Assembly (NCBI GenBank): GCA_965215615.1
Contig: OZ244068.1
Coordinates: 2,418,001 to 2,482,000, forward strand
Origin: CBDATA01 sp965215615
Lineage (GTDB): Bacteria > Acidobacteriota > Vicinamibacteria > Marinacidobacterales > Marinacidobacteraceae
Length of the DNA: 64,000 nucleotides
Direction of reading: 5' to 3'
The position numbers were made by a program, and so were the translations under genes. The notes under the pieces are model-generated. The model searched no databases. It saw only the letters and a program-made list of their open reading frames with translations, and was not told where the DNA came from. This document shows, piece after piece, positions 49,895 to 57,849 of this stretch. The number at the start of each line of letters is the position of its first letter. The first letter of the stretch is position 1.

Positions 49895-50309
49895 ATGAAG
49901 CACGGAACTTCCTGGTTTTTTCCTGGCCTGCCCGACACTCCCCGTCGCGGCAGAAGGACAGACCCTTCCCGGTAACGGGGAATCGGGCCCGTCGCTCCTC
50001 GCCCGCGCGCAGGCGGCAGGGCGGACCCTGAACTTCCCGGTCGTGGAAGCGGAGGACACGACCGTCCCGACCGGGGGGCTCTCCCGCTCCACGGTTCTGC
50101 TGGCATCCGGAATCGTCGCCTCTTCGATCGTGGTCGCGGCGTATCTGCTTCGGCCGCGAACGCCCTGCCGAGCGCCGACCACCATCCGGTTCTCGACCGA
50201 CTGGTGGAGACAGACCGTGGAAGCGATCGGCTCGCGCGACCGGGACCGTTCGGCGCCACCGCCGCCGATCATCCTGCCGGATCTCGCGGAGGGCTGTGTG
50301 TACGGGTAG
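49895..50309 (+). pseudogene. small exported or membrane protein, apparently frameshifted
   Basis: An ATG at 49895 with a strong ribosome site (GGAGG at 49883-49887, 7-nt spacing) begins MKHGTSWF, then the frame is lost at a run of six T (49916-49921). If one T is removed, the sequence continues as FFLACPTLPVAAEGQTLPG, a good signal peptide, and stays open to 50309 with about 138 residues, including a hydrophobic helix STVLLASGIVASSIVVAAYLL and a Pro-rich end (PPPPIILPDLAEGCVYG). The total of 415 nt is one more than 138 codons plus stop. Without correction only an 88-aa frame from GTG 50043 remains. I do not recognise a family. Sequencing error, slippage or a real pseudogene are all possible. 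Confidence 0.5.
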
Positions 50310-50343
50310 CGCGTGCCCGCCGCATCCTTGCGGCTGCACTTTA

Positions 50344-50372
50344 GGTTTGGTAGCGTAAACTCTTACCAAACC
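50344..50372. promoter_or_regulatory. inverted repeat in the uppP leader
   Basis: GGTTTGGTA at 50344-50352 and TACCAAACC at 50364-50372 form a perfect 9-bp inverted repeat with an 11-nt loop, starting 43 nt before the uppP ATG. It is not followed by a T-run, so it is not a classical terminator. It could be an operator or an mRNA hairpin. The AT-rich arms stand out from the surroundings. Confidence 0.5.
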
Positions 50373-50386
50373 GGGACAAACGCGCC

Positions 50387-51211
50387 ATGGAATTCCTCAC
50401 CGCGCTGATGCTGGGCGCACTCCAGGGACTGACCGAATTCCTGCCGATTTCGAGTTCGGGACACCTCGCGCTCGCCGAAGCCCTGCTGCCCGAAGAAGCG
50501 CTCTCCACTCCGGGCATCCTTTTCGAAGTGGTGGTCCACCTCGGAACCCTCGCGGCGGCTCTCCTCTGGCTCCGCCAGGAGGTCGGAACGCTCGGGCGCA
50601 GTCTCGGTCCCTCGGGTTCGGTGGAGGGGCGAAAGCTCCTGCTGCGGATCGCCGTGGCTTCGGTGCCTGCCGTACTCGTCGGCCTCGCGGTTGCCGGGAT
50701 CATCCGGACCCACTTCGCCGACCCGGGATTCGCGGGGTTCGGGCTGCTGCTCACCGGCGCGCTGCTGCTCGTCGCCGGGAAACGGGGCGAGGAGGAAACG
50801 GACGCTGCGGAGCTTCCGCGGCTCCCGGGGGGATTCCGCGATGCCTTGCTGATCGGGACGGCGCAGGCGGTCGCGCTCTTTCCCGGTGTCTCGCGGTCGG
50901 GGGCCACCATCGTGGCCGGAAAGCTCCTCGGGCTCACCGCCCGGGATGCCGCCCGCTTCAGCTTTCTGCTCTCGGCGCCGGTGATCCTCGGGGCGGCCCT
51001 CCTCGAAACCACGCACGCCTTCCGGAGCGCGCCCATGGGCGGCTCCGATCCGCATTTGGTCGAGCTCGGGGCGGGTTTCGCCGCCGCTTTCGTCTTCGGT
51101 TGGATCGCGCTCCGCCTGGTCTTCACGGCTCTCACCCGGGCGCGTTTCCACGCGTTCGGCTGGTACTGCCTCGCGGCGGGAGGGACCGGAATTGGTCTGG
51201 CAAGCGGTTAG
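50387..51211 (+). CDS. uppP: undecaprenyl-diphosphatase
   Basis: UppP/BacA (274 aa) dephosphorylates undecaprenyl pyrophosphate to recycle the peptidoglycan lipid carrier. It has the N-terminal block GALQGLTEFLPISSSGHLAL with the catalytic Glu and Ser residues and the second block FPGVSRSGATIVAGKLLGL, and about seven membrane helices. The ATG at 50387 is clear. Its 3' end overlaps the ftsK start by 20 nt, so uppP, ftsK and the amidase gene form an operon devoted to cell wall and division. Confidence 0.95.
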   Translation: MEFLTALMLGALQGLTEFLPISSSGHLALAEALLPEEALSTPGILFEVVVHLGTLAAALLWLRQEVGTLGRSLGPSGSVEGRKLLLRIAVASVPAVLVGLAVAGIIRTHFADPGFAGFGLLLTGALLLVAGKRGEEETDAAELPRLPGGFRDALLIGTAQAVALFPGVSRSGATIVAGKLLGLTARDAARFSFLLSAPVILGAALLETTHAFRSAPMGGSDPHLVELGAGFAAAFVFGWIALRLVFTALTRARFHAFGWYCLAAGGTGIGLASG

Positions 51212-53426
51212 AGGAGCCTTCGGACACCGCTTCGGAGCGGCAGTCGGACTGACCGCCGGCGGCCTGCTCCTCGGTCTCGCGCTCCTCTCGTACGTGCCGG
51301 ACGACCCGGTGCCGCTTTTGAGCTCCGGGAGCGACCGCACCTCGAACCTGCTCGGGCCGGTGGGAGCGGTGGTTGCGGAGATCGCTTTCCAGTTGGTCGG
51401 CCTGGTGGCGTTCGCGGCTCCCGCCCTGATGATCCTCGGCGGCCTGAGGCGGTTCCGGCCCCCCGATCCGAGCCGGGAGCCGGTCCGGGGAGTGCGGACG
51501 GTTCTGGTTGCGAGCCTCGGGGTCAGCGCCGCCGGGTTGCTCGGCCTGGTCCAGCCCGCTTTCCAGGATGTCGAGGTGACGCGCATCCCGTGGGGCGGCT
51601 ATCTCGGTGCACTTCTCGAAGCGGGGCTTTCGAGCGCTCTGGGGCCGGTCGGGACCGGGATCACCCTCGCCGCTTTCGCACTCGTTGCCACCGGAGCCAT
51701 CCGGGGCTTCGGAACCCGGGATGTTGCGAGCTCCGAGCACGGCCAGGAAGCCTTCCATGTGCGACCGATCGCCTGGACCCGGCGAAGCCTCGGTGCCCTG
51801 AGGCGGCGTCGGGAACGGCGGGCGACGGCGCGGCGTTTCGTCGCCCGGGTCCAGAAGCGAAGCCGGGGGGCCACCCCTGCTCCCGCAGCGGAGCGGGCCC
51901 GCCCGGCACCGAAACCGACGATCGCCCGGACCCTTCCTTTCCGCAAGCCGTCCTCTCCTGCCGCGGTGGAAACCGGCGACTGGGAGCTGCCTTCGCTCCA
52001 GATATTCACCCGCCGCTCCACCCAGCCCGGACCTGCCAGGCGGGTTCTCGAATCGCGGCGCAAGGTTCTCGAGGAGGCGTGCCGGCAGCACCGGATCCAG
52101 GGAGAGGTGGTCCGGATCCAGCCGGGGCCGGTGGTGACCACCTTCGAGTATCGCCTCGGAGAGGGGCAGGCGCTGAATCGCCTGAAGAGCCTGCGCGAGG
52201 AGATCTGCATGGCGCTCAGCGCCACCACCATCCGGGTCGAGCGGGTGCGGGGACGGGATGTGGTCGGCATCGAGATTCCCAACCAGGAGCCCGCGGTGGT
52301 GGGGCTCCGGGAGCTGCTCGAGGATCCGTGCTTCCGCGAGGAAAAAGGCGCGCTCCCGGTGGCCATCGGGCGGCTGGTGGACGGGACTCCGCTCGTCAAG
52401 GATCTCGGCGAGATGCCGCACCTGCTGGTGGCGGGTGCCACCGGAGCCGGCAAGTCGGTCCTCATCAACACCCTGCTCTGCTCGCTGCTGACCCGGCGCA
52501 CGCCGGACCAGTTGCGGCTGATCCTGATCGACCCGAAGCGGGTGGAACTGCGTCCCTACCGGAAGATTCCCCACCTGCTGACTCCGGTGGTCCTCGACCC
52601 CGAAAAATCGAAGATCGTGCTCCAGCAGGCCTGTCGCGAGCTGGACCGACGGACCCGCCTGCTCGAAGAGCACGGTGTCCGGAACATCACCGGATACAAC
52701 CGCTACGTGCAGAGTCTCCGCGAAAGCTCTTCGAAACGGCGCGGGAAGCAGGAGGAACTGCCGTCGCTCATGCCCCACCTCGTGATCGTGATCGACGAGC
52801 TGGCCGACCTCTTTCTCCACGCCCGCGCCGAAGTCACGCCGGCGATCCAGCGCCTTCTGGCTCTCGGGCGCGCCGAGGGAATCCATCTGGTGCTCGCCAC
52901 CCAGCGCCCCTCGACCGACATCATCAGCGGAACCCTGAAGGCCAACCTGCCCACCCGGATCGCCTTCCGGGTGGCGACCCAGGTGGACTCCAAGGTCATT
53001 CTGGACCGGGGCGGGGCGGAGCTGCTGCTCGGCAAGGGCGACATGCTGCTGATGCGGGCCGGGGCCGACATGCCGAGGGCCCAGGGCGCTTTCGTGACCG
53101 AAAAGGAGGTCGAACAGCTCGCCCGCTACTGGTCTTCGGCCGGGGAGCCGGTTTTCGACGACGCGATGCTCGAGAGCGCGGAAGCTCCGGCAGCGACGAA
53201 CGGATCCGTCCGCGCCGGCGCACCGGGGAGCCAGAAAGCGGACGCGATGCTTGCGGCGGCGCGGGAATTCGTCATCAGGGAGCAGAAGGCTTCCACCTCT
53301 TCGCTCCAGAGCGAGTTCAAGCTCGGCTACCAGCGCTCCCGGCGGATCGTCATCGCGCTCGAGAAAGAGGGCGTGATCGGACCGGAGCGGGGCGCACGAC
53401 CCCGGGAAGTCCTGGTGCAGCCATGA
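51192..53426 (+). CDS. ftsK: DNA translocase FtsK
   Basis: FtsK (744 aa) pumps chromosome DNA at the division septum toward XerCD/dif. Four N-terminal membrane helices (to about residue 170) are followed by a short basic linker (RRRRERRATARRF), the alpha domain, the beta RecA-like motor with Walker A VAGATGAGKSVLINTL near residue 417 and Walker B VIVIDELADL, GIHLVLATQRPSTDIISG, and a C-terminal gamma wHTH (SSLQSEFKLGYQRSRRIV) that reads KOPS. The start is TTG at 51192 inside uppP. The ATG of the amidase gene overlaps its stop by ATGA. Confidence 0.95.
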   Translation: MVWQAVRGAFGHRFGAAVGLTAGGLLLGLALLSYVPDDPVPLLSSGSDRTSNLLGPVGAVVAEIAFQLVGLVAFAAPALMILGGLRRFRPPDPSREPVRGVRTVLVASLGVSAAGLLGLVQPAFQDVEVTRIPWGGYLGALLEAGLSSALGPVGTGITLAAFALVATGAIRGFGTRDVASSEHGQEAFHVRPIAWTRRSLGALRRRRERRATARRFVARVQKRSRGATPAPAAERARPAPKPTIARTLPFRKPSSPAAVETGDWELPSLQIFTRRSTQPGPARRVLESRRKVLEEACRQHRIQGEVVRIQPGPVVTTFEYRLGEGQALNRLKSLREEICMALSATTIRVERVRGRDVVGIEIPNQEPAVVGLRELLEDPCFREEKGALPVAIGRLVDGTPLVKDLGEMPHLLVAGATGAGKSVLINTLLCSLLTRRTPDQLRLILIDPKRVELRPYRKIPHLLTPVVLDPEKSKIVLQQACRELDRRTRLLEEHGVRNITGYNRYVQSLRESSSKRRGKQEELPSLMPHLVIVIDELADLFLHARAEVTPAIQRLLALGRAEGIHLVLATQRPSTDIISGTLKANLPTRIAFRVATQVDSKVILDRGGAELLLGKGDMLLMRAGADMPRAQGAFVTEKEVEQLARYWSSAGEPVFDDAMLESAEAPAATNGSVRAGAPGSQKADAMLAAAREFVIREQKASTSSLQSEFKLGYQRSRRIVIALEKEGVIGPERGARPREVLVQP

Positions 53427-55072
53427 GCTTCCTCCGCAACGCGGGAATCGCGGCAGCCGCCCTGCTCCTCGCGGCCCTTGCCGGCGCGAGCCCGACGGCG
53501 AAGGAGCTCTACGACCAGGCACGGGCCGCCGAGATGCGGCTCCGCCACTCCGAAGCGCTGATGGCATCCCGGAACGAGTGGTCGCGGGCTGCGGACCGCT
53601 ACCAGGCCGTCGTCCGCAACTGGCCCCGGAGCGGCTACTGCGACGATGCCCTGAAGCACCGGGGCCTTCTGCTTCGGGAGGCGGCGGAGCGGTTCGAACA
53701 TCGCGGCCTCGCGACCGCGGCGGCGGATGCTTTCACCCTGCTCGTGGACGGCTACCCCGCGAGCAAGTGGGCACCGGCGGCGCTGCTCGAACTGGTCGGG
53801 CTCCATCTCGGCCCGCTGGATGACCCGTCCGGGGCCCGGCAGGCAAGCGAACGGCTGAGCCGACTCGCACCCGGAACCGCGGTCGCCGAGCAGGCGATTT
53901 CCCTGCTGGATGCTCCGGATGAACCACCCGTCCAGCCGACGGCGAACACGGGACGTTCGATCCTCGACGTGCGGCACTGGGTGGGCGAATCCCACACCCG
54001 GGTGGTCATCGACCTCGACGGGGCGGTTCCGCACACCGAGGGACGGCTCTCGGCTCCCGAACGCATCTTTCTCGATTTCCACGGCGCAAGGCTTTCCGAA
54101 GAACTCGAAACGCGCGTCTTTCCGATCGAGGGGTCGCACCTGACCCGGATCCGGGTCGGCAACCGGGAAGGGAACGTGGCGAGGGTCGTTCTCGACTTCG
54201 GCAGCGTGACCAAGTCCAACGTGTTCGTGCTTCCGGACCCCTACCGGGTCGTGGTGGACAGCGAGGGGCGGCGGCCGGTGGAGACGGTCGCCGAAGACCG
54301 GGCGAGCGGCGATCCGAACGCCCCGGAACCGACGGAGGACGGATATTCCATCGCCCGGCAGTTCGGCGCAGGCGTCCGTCGCATCGTTCTCGATGCGGGG
54401 CACGGCGGGAAGGACCCGGGGACCACCAGCGGCGAACTGCTCGAAAAGGACATCGCCCTCGACGTGACGAAGCGGATCCGCGACCAGCTCGCAGAGGACG
54501 GCTTCGAGGTGGTGATGACCCGCGACACCGACGTGTTCCTCCCGCTCGAAAAGCGCGCATTCCTCGCGAACGACAGCGAGGCCGACATCTTCGTCTCCGT
54601 CCACGTGAACGCGGCGCGCAACCGGAACGCGCGGGGACTCGAGACCTACTACCTGAACTTCGCCACTTCGCCGGATGCCGAGGAGGTGGCGGCGCGGGAG
54701 AACGCATCGGCCGGCGGGGTGCGGGTGGCGGATGTGCCCCGGCTGGTCCAGCAGATCCTGAACAACAACCGGCTGGAGGAATCGCGGGCGCTCGCGAACG
54801 CGGTGCAGGACGCGATGGTCGATGAACTCCTCGAAAACCCGAAGAACTCGAGGAACCGGGGTGTCAAGACCGCAGGCTTCCACGTGCTGCTCGGCGCGCG
54901 GATGCCGGCGATCCTGCTGGAGCTCGGCTTCGTTTCCAACCGGGAGGAAGCCCGGCTGCTCCGCCAGGACCAGTACCGGGACCGGCTCGCCGATGCCGTG
55001 AGCCAGGGAATCCGCGACTATGTGCGGACGCTCGGCCAGGAAGTGACACAGACGACGAGCGGCAGAAGGTAA
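53423..55072 (+). CDS. N-acetylmuramoyl-L-alanine amidase with AMIN domain
   Basis: The 549-aa exported protein cleaves the amide between muramic acid and L-Ala during cell separation. A signal peptide (GIAAAALLLAALAGA) precedes a TPR-like helical region (about 25-155: SEALMASRNEWSRAADRYQAV), an AMIN domain (about 175-280: ILDVRHWVGESHTRVVIDLDG) for peptidoglycan or septum targeting, and an Amidase_3 domain from about residue 325: RIVLDAGHGGKDPGT (zinc His), LEKDIALDVTKRI, FVSVHVNAARNRNARGLETYY and AILLELGFVSNREEA (catalytic Glu). The ATG at 53423 is coupled to ftsK. It converges with tRNA-Phe. Confidence 0.93.
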   Translation: MSFLRNAGIAAAALLLAALAGASPTAKELYDQARAAEMRLRHSEALMASRNEWSRAADRYQAVVRNWPRSGYCDDALKHRGLLLREAAERFEHRGLATAAADAFTLLVDGYPASKWAPAALLELVGLHLGPLDDPSGARQASERLSRLAPGTAVAEQAISLLDAPDEPPVQPTANTGRSILDVRHWVGESHTRVVIDLDGAVPHTEGRLSAPERIFLDFHGARLSEELETRVFPIEGSHLTRIRVGNREGNVARVVLDFGSVTKSNVFVLPDPYRVVVDSEGRRPVETVAEDRASGDPNAPEPTEDGYSIARQFGAGVRRIVLDAGHGGKDPGTTSGELLEKDIALDVTKRIRDQLAEDGFEVVMTRDTDVFLPLEKRAFLANDSEADIFVSVHVNAARNRNARGLETYYLNFATSPDAEEVAARENASAGGVRVADVPRLVQQILNNNRLEESRALANAVQDAMVDELLENPKNSRNRGVKTAGFHVLLGARMPAILLELGFVSNREEARLLRQDQYRDRLADAVSQGIRDYVRTLGQEVTQTTSGRR

Positions 55073-55091
55073 CGAACCGGCATCCCACCAG

Positions 55092-55167
<76 letters not shown>

Positions 55168-55207
55168 ATCGCGGGCCGGGTAGTTTCGCACAGATCGGGA
55201 AAGCGCG

Positions 55208-55795
55208 TTGACCATGGTTCCGGGCGCGAATCCGGCTGGTTTCGCCCCGGAATCACCGGTTCGGACGAAATCGCGGCGGCTCGCGCATCGGGCCATGCGG
55301 GGGAAATTCGAGTTCCACGCCACCTGTGAGCGCGAAGCACTCGCGCGTGAACTTCGCCAGATTCCGGGGACCCGATTGTCCGCCGTTCACGGCATCGCGC
55401 AGGATGATGCGGACTTCCTCCTCCATCGAGCGATGACGCTCGGCGGCCCGCACGCGAAGACGGGCTTTCACGTCATCGTCGAGATTGCGAATCGTGATGC
55501 TCATGAGTTGCTTGACCATGGCTCTTCGGCATTTGACCATGGCTTCCGGTGGTTTGACCATGGCTCCATTCGCAAACGGATCCAGAAGGCCCGCTCCAGT
55601 GATTTCCGGCGTTTTCGGGACCCGGAAAGCTGGTTTCTGGCTGAAATCCGACTGGTTTCGCCCCGGAATCACTGGTTCGGGCGAAATCGCGGGAAAGCCC
55701 GAATTTCGCCGGGTTGACTATGGTTCGGGCATGGTTTTCCGCGTTTGACCATGGTTTTCCACGAATTGACCATGGTTTTCCGCGTTTGACCATGG
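55208..55795. repeat. array of eight TTGACCATGG motifs and a 41-bp direct repeat
   Basis: TTGACCATGG occurs at 55208, 55512, 55533, 55554, 55745, 55766 and 55786, with a one-mismatch copy (TTGACTATGG) at 55714. Two groups have a spacing of 20-21 bp, about two helical turns. In addition a 41-bp direct repeat with two mismatches lies at 55236-55276 and 55652-55692. Apart from the antitoxin gene, the region between tRNA-Phe and recA contains nothing else that I can recognise; the 293 nt from 55505 to 55797 hold only these repeats. Confidence 0.85.
55253..55504 (-). CDS. FitA-like ribbon-helix-helix antitoxin, orphan
   Basis: The 83-aa protein begins MSITIRNLDDDVKARLRVRA, then AERHRSMEEEVRIILRDAV, the typical ribbon-helix-helix DNA-binding N-terminus of FitA/VapB-type antitoxins, which neutralise PIN-domain VapC/FitB toxins and repress their own operon. 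No toxin gene follows: 85 nt downstream lies tRNA-Phe. The C-terminal tail (REPPRFRPNR) is encoded inside the 41-bp direct repeat, so the end may have been replaced by recombination. Three TTGACCATGG motifs start 8 nt upstream of its ATG and are obvious operator candidates. It could be a remnant or a stand-alone regulator. Confidence 0.75.
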   Translation of the reverse strand: MSITIRNLDDDVKARLRVRAAERHRSMEEEVRIILRDAVNGGQSGPRNLAKFTRECFALTGGVELEFPPHGPMREPPRFRPNR

Positions 55796-55797
55796 CT

Positions 55798-56853
55798 TCA
55801 GTCTCCGGTTTCGGGGGCCTCCGCCGGCTCGCCGTCCATTCCGAGCGCCTTCCGCACCCGGGCTTCCACCTCGGAGCGGATGTCTCCGTCCTCTTCGAGC
55901 GTGTGGCGGGCGCGCTCCCGGCCCTGCCCGACCTGCTCGCCGTCGAAGCTGTACCAGGCACCGCTCTTTTCGATGATCCGCTCGCGCACCGCCAGATCGA
56001 GGAGGTCGCCGGCCCGCGAGATGCCGCGCCCGTAGAGAACATCGAACTCGGCCTGCCGGAAGGGCGGCGCCACCTTGTTCTTGACGATCTTGACCCGGGT
56101 CCGGTTGCCCACCACGGCATCCCCGTCCTTGATCGCCCCGATGCGGCGGATGTCCACCCGGACCGAGGAGTAGAACTTGAGGGCCCGTCCTCCGGTGGTG
56201 GTCTCCGGGTTGCCGAACATGACCCCGATCTTCTCGCGAAGCTGGTTGATGAAGACGAGACAGGTGCGCGACTTGGAGACGATGCCGGTGAGCTTGCGGA
56301 GCGCCTTCGACATCAGCCGCGCCTGAAGGCCGACCTGCGCGTCTCCCATCTCGCCGTCGAGCTCCGAGCGGGGGACGAGCGCCGCCACCGAATCCACCAC
56401 CACCACATCCACCGAACCGCTGCGGACCAGGGTCTCGGTGATTTCGAGCGCCTGTTCGCCGTCGTCGGGCTGCGAGACCAGCAGGTCGTCGGTATTCACG
56501 CCGAGGGCGCGCGAGTACTCCGGATCGAGCGCGTGCTCGGCATCCACGAAGGCGGCCACTCCTCCGGCCGCCTGGGCGGCGGCGGTGACGGTGAGGGCGA
56601 GGGTGGTCTTGCCGGAAGATTCCGGCCCGAAGATCTCGACCACCCTTCCGCGGGGGAAGCCGCCCACTCCGAGCGCCGCGTCCACCGAGAGGATCCCGGT
56701 CGGGATCGAGGAGACATCCAGCGCGTGGGCACCGAGCCGCATGATGGCCCCCTTCCCGTGACGCTTGGTGATCTGTTCGAGGGCGATGTCGAGCGCCCGG
56801 CCCCGCTGTCCCCCGGCGGCATCCGTCGGGGTGTCTGGCCTCGTGTTTGGCAT
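55798..56853 (-). CDS. recA: recombinase RecA
   Basis: RecA (351 aa) forms the strand-exchange filament and the SOS co-protease. It shows ALDIALEQITKRHGKGAIMRLG, Walker A IFGPESSGKTTLAL near residue 78, AAFVDAEHALDP, Walker B VDVVVVDSVAALVP, loop L1 GDAQVGLQARLMSKALRKL, L2 with GVMFGNPETTTGGRALKFYSS, and an acidic C-terminus. The ATG at 56853 is the usual start; a longer frame upstream is not conserved. A 16-bp palindrome lies 26 nt upstream. No recX or lexA is adjacent; the TTGACCATGG repeats begin 3 nt after its stop. Confidence 0.96.
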   Translation of the reverse strand: MPNTRPDTPTDAAGGQRGRALDIALEQITKRHGKGAIMRLGAHALDVSSIPTGILSVDAALGVGGFPRGRVVEIFGPESSGKTTLALTVTAAAQAAGGVAAFVDAEHALDPEYSRALGVNTDDLLVSQPDDGEQALEITETLVRSGSVDVVVVDSVAALVPRSELDGEMGDAQVGLQARLMSKALRKLTGIVSKSRTCLVFINQLREKIGVMFGNPETTTGGRALKFYSSVRVDIRRIGAIKDGDAVVGNRTRVKIVKNKVAPPFRQAEFDVLYGRGISRAGDLLDLAVRERIIEKSGAWYSFDGEQVGQGRERARHTLEEDGDIRSEVEARVRKALGMDGEPAEAPETGD

Positions 56854-56878
56854 GGGAAAACTCTCCCGAGTGGTTGGA

Positions 56879-56894
56879 CGGTTGGAATCAACCG
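56879..56894. promoter_or_regulatory. palindrome in the recA leader, candidate operator
   Basis: CGGTTGGAATCAACCG is a perfect 6-bp inverted repeat with a 4-nt centre, located 26 nt upstream of the recA ATG. Position and symmetry suit a repressor site such as a lineage-specific LexA box, but it does not match the E. coli or Gram-positive LexA consensus. Confidence 0.4.
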
Positions 56895-56988
56895 GTGAAC
56901 AGGGCCCGGATCCGGCCCCCATATACAAGGACGCACGGAAACCGGTTTTGTCCCGCAGGACTTTCGAAATGGGGAAAACCGGACCGGA

Positions 56989-57849
56989 TCATTCCGGATA
57001 CTCGTAAAAACCCCGGCCACTCTTCCGACCCAGCCGGCCGGCATCCACCATCCGGACGAGCAGGGGAGCGGGGCGATACCGGGGGTCGCCGAAGCCGGAC
57101 TGAAGAACCCGGAGGATGTCGAGAACCACGTCGAGGCCGATCAGGTCGGCAAGCGCGAGCGGCCCCATGGGGTGTCCCATGCCGAGCTTCAGGATCCGGT
57201 CTATGTCCTCCGCTTCCCCGACCCCTTCGGCCAGCGCGCCGATCGCCTCGTTGATCATCGGGATGAGAACCCGGTTGGAGACGAAGCCGGGAGCGTCCCG
57301 GACCACCGCCGGGGTCTTTCCGAGCTTTTTCGCGAGCCCGGTGGTGAGCTCCACCGTCTCGTCCGAGGTCTCGAAGCCGCGGATCACCTCCACGAGCTGC
57401 ATGACCGGAACCGGGTTCATGAAGTGCATCCCGAGGAAGCGGTCCGGCCGGCCGGAAGCGCGCCCGAGACGGGTGATCGAAATCGAGGAGGTGTTGGTCG
57501 CGAGGATGGCGGATTCGTCCATGAGACCCGTGATCCGCTCGTAGATCTCGCACTTGACCGACTCGCGCTCGACCACCGCCTCCACCACGAAAAAGGAGCG
57601 GGAGATCGGGGCGAGCGAAGTTCCGGGCTCGATCCGGGCAAGCGCCGATTCGGCATCCGGACCGGAGACCCGCCCCTTTTTCGCCATGCGCCCGAGGCTC
57701 CGCCGGATGGCCTCCATCCCCTTCGCCGCGACTTCCTCCGAAAGATCCAGCAAATCCACCCCAAAGCCGCTCATGGCGAACACCTGGGCGATTCCCGCGC
57801 CCATGGTCCCCGCTCCGAGGACGGTGACGCGAGATCCGGTTTCCGTCAT
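56989..57849 (-). CDS. 3-hydroxyacyl-CoA dehydrogenase (3-hydroxybutyryl-CoA type)
   Basis: The 286-aa enzyme oxidises 3-hydroxyacyl-CoA with NAD or works in reverse. It has the Rossmann motif VTVLGAGTMGAGIAQVFA at residues 8-25, ATNTSSISITRLG, GMHFMNPVPVMQLVEVI with the catalytic His, and a C-terminal domain with GFVSNRVLIPMINEAI, MGHPMGPLALADLIGLD and GRKSGRGFYEY. Length is normal for Hbd/FadB-like single-domain enzymes. The ATG at 57849 overlaps the thiolase stop by ATGA, so the two enzymes act in the same pathway, for example acetoacetyl-CoA/3-hydroxybutyryl-CoA interconversion. Confidence 0.94.
   Translation of the reverse strand: MTETGSRVTVLGAGTMGAGIAQVFAMSGFGVDLLDLSEEVAAKGMEAIRRSLGRMAKKGRVSGPDAESALARIEPGTSLAPISRSFFVVEAVVERESVKCEIYERITGLMDESAILATNTSSISITRLGRASGRPDRFLGMHFMNPVPVMQLVEVIRGFETSDETVELTTGLAKKLGKTPAVVRDAPGFVSNRVLIPMINEAIGALAEGVGEAEDIDRILKLGMGHPMGPLALADLIGLDVVLDILRVLQSGFGDPRYRPAPLLVRMVDAGRLGRKSGRGFYEYPE

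Noticed and set aside
55208..55795. Possible CRISPR array
   Set aside because: Repeats are only about 10 bp, and the intervals are short and partly similar to each other. No cas genes are present.
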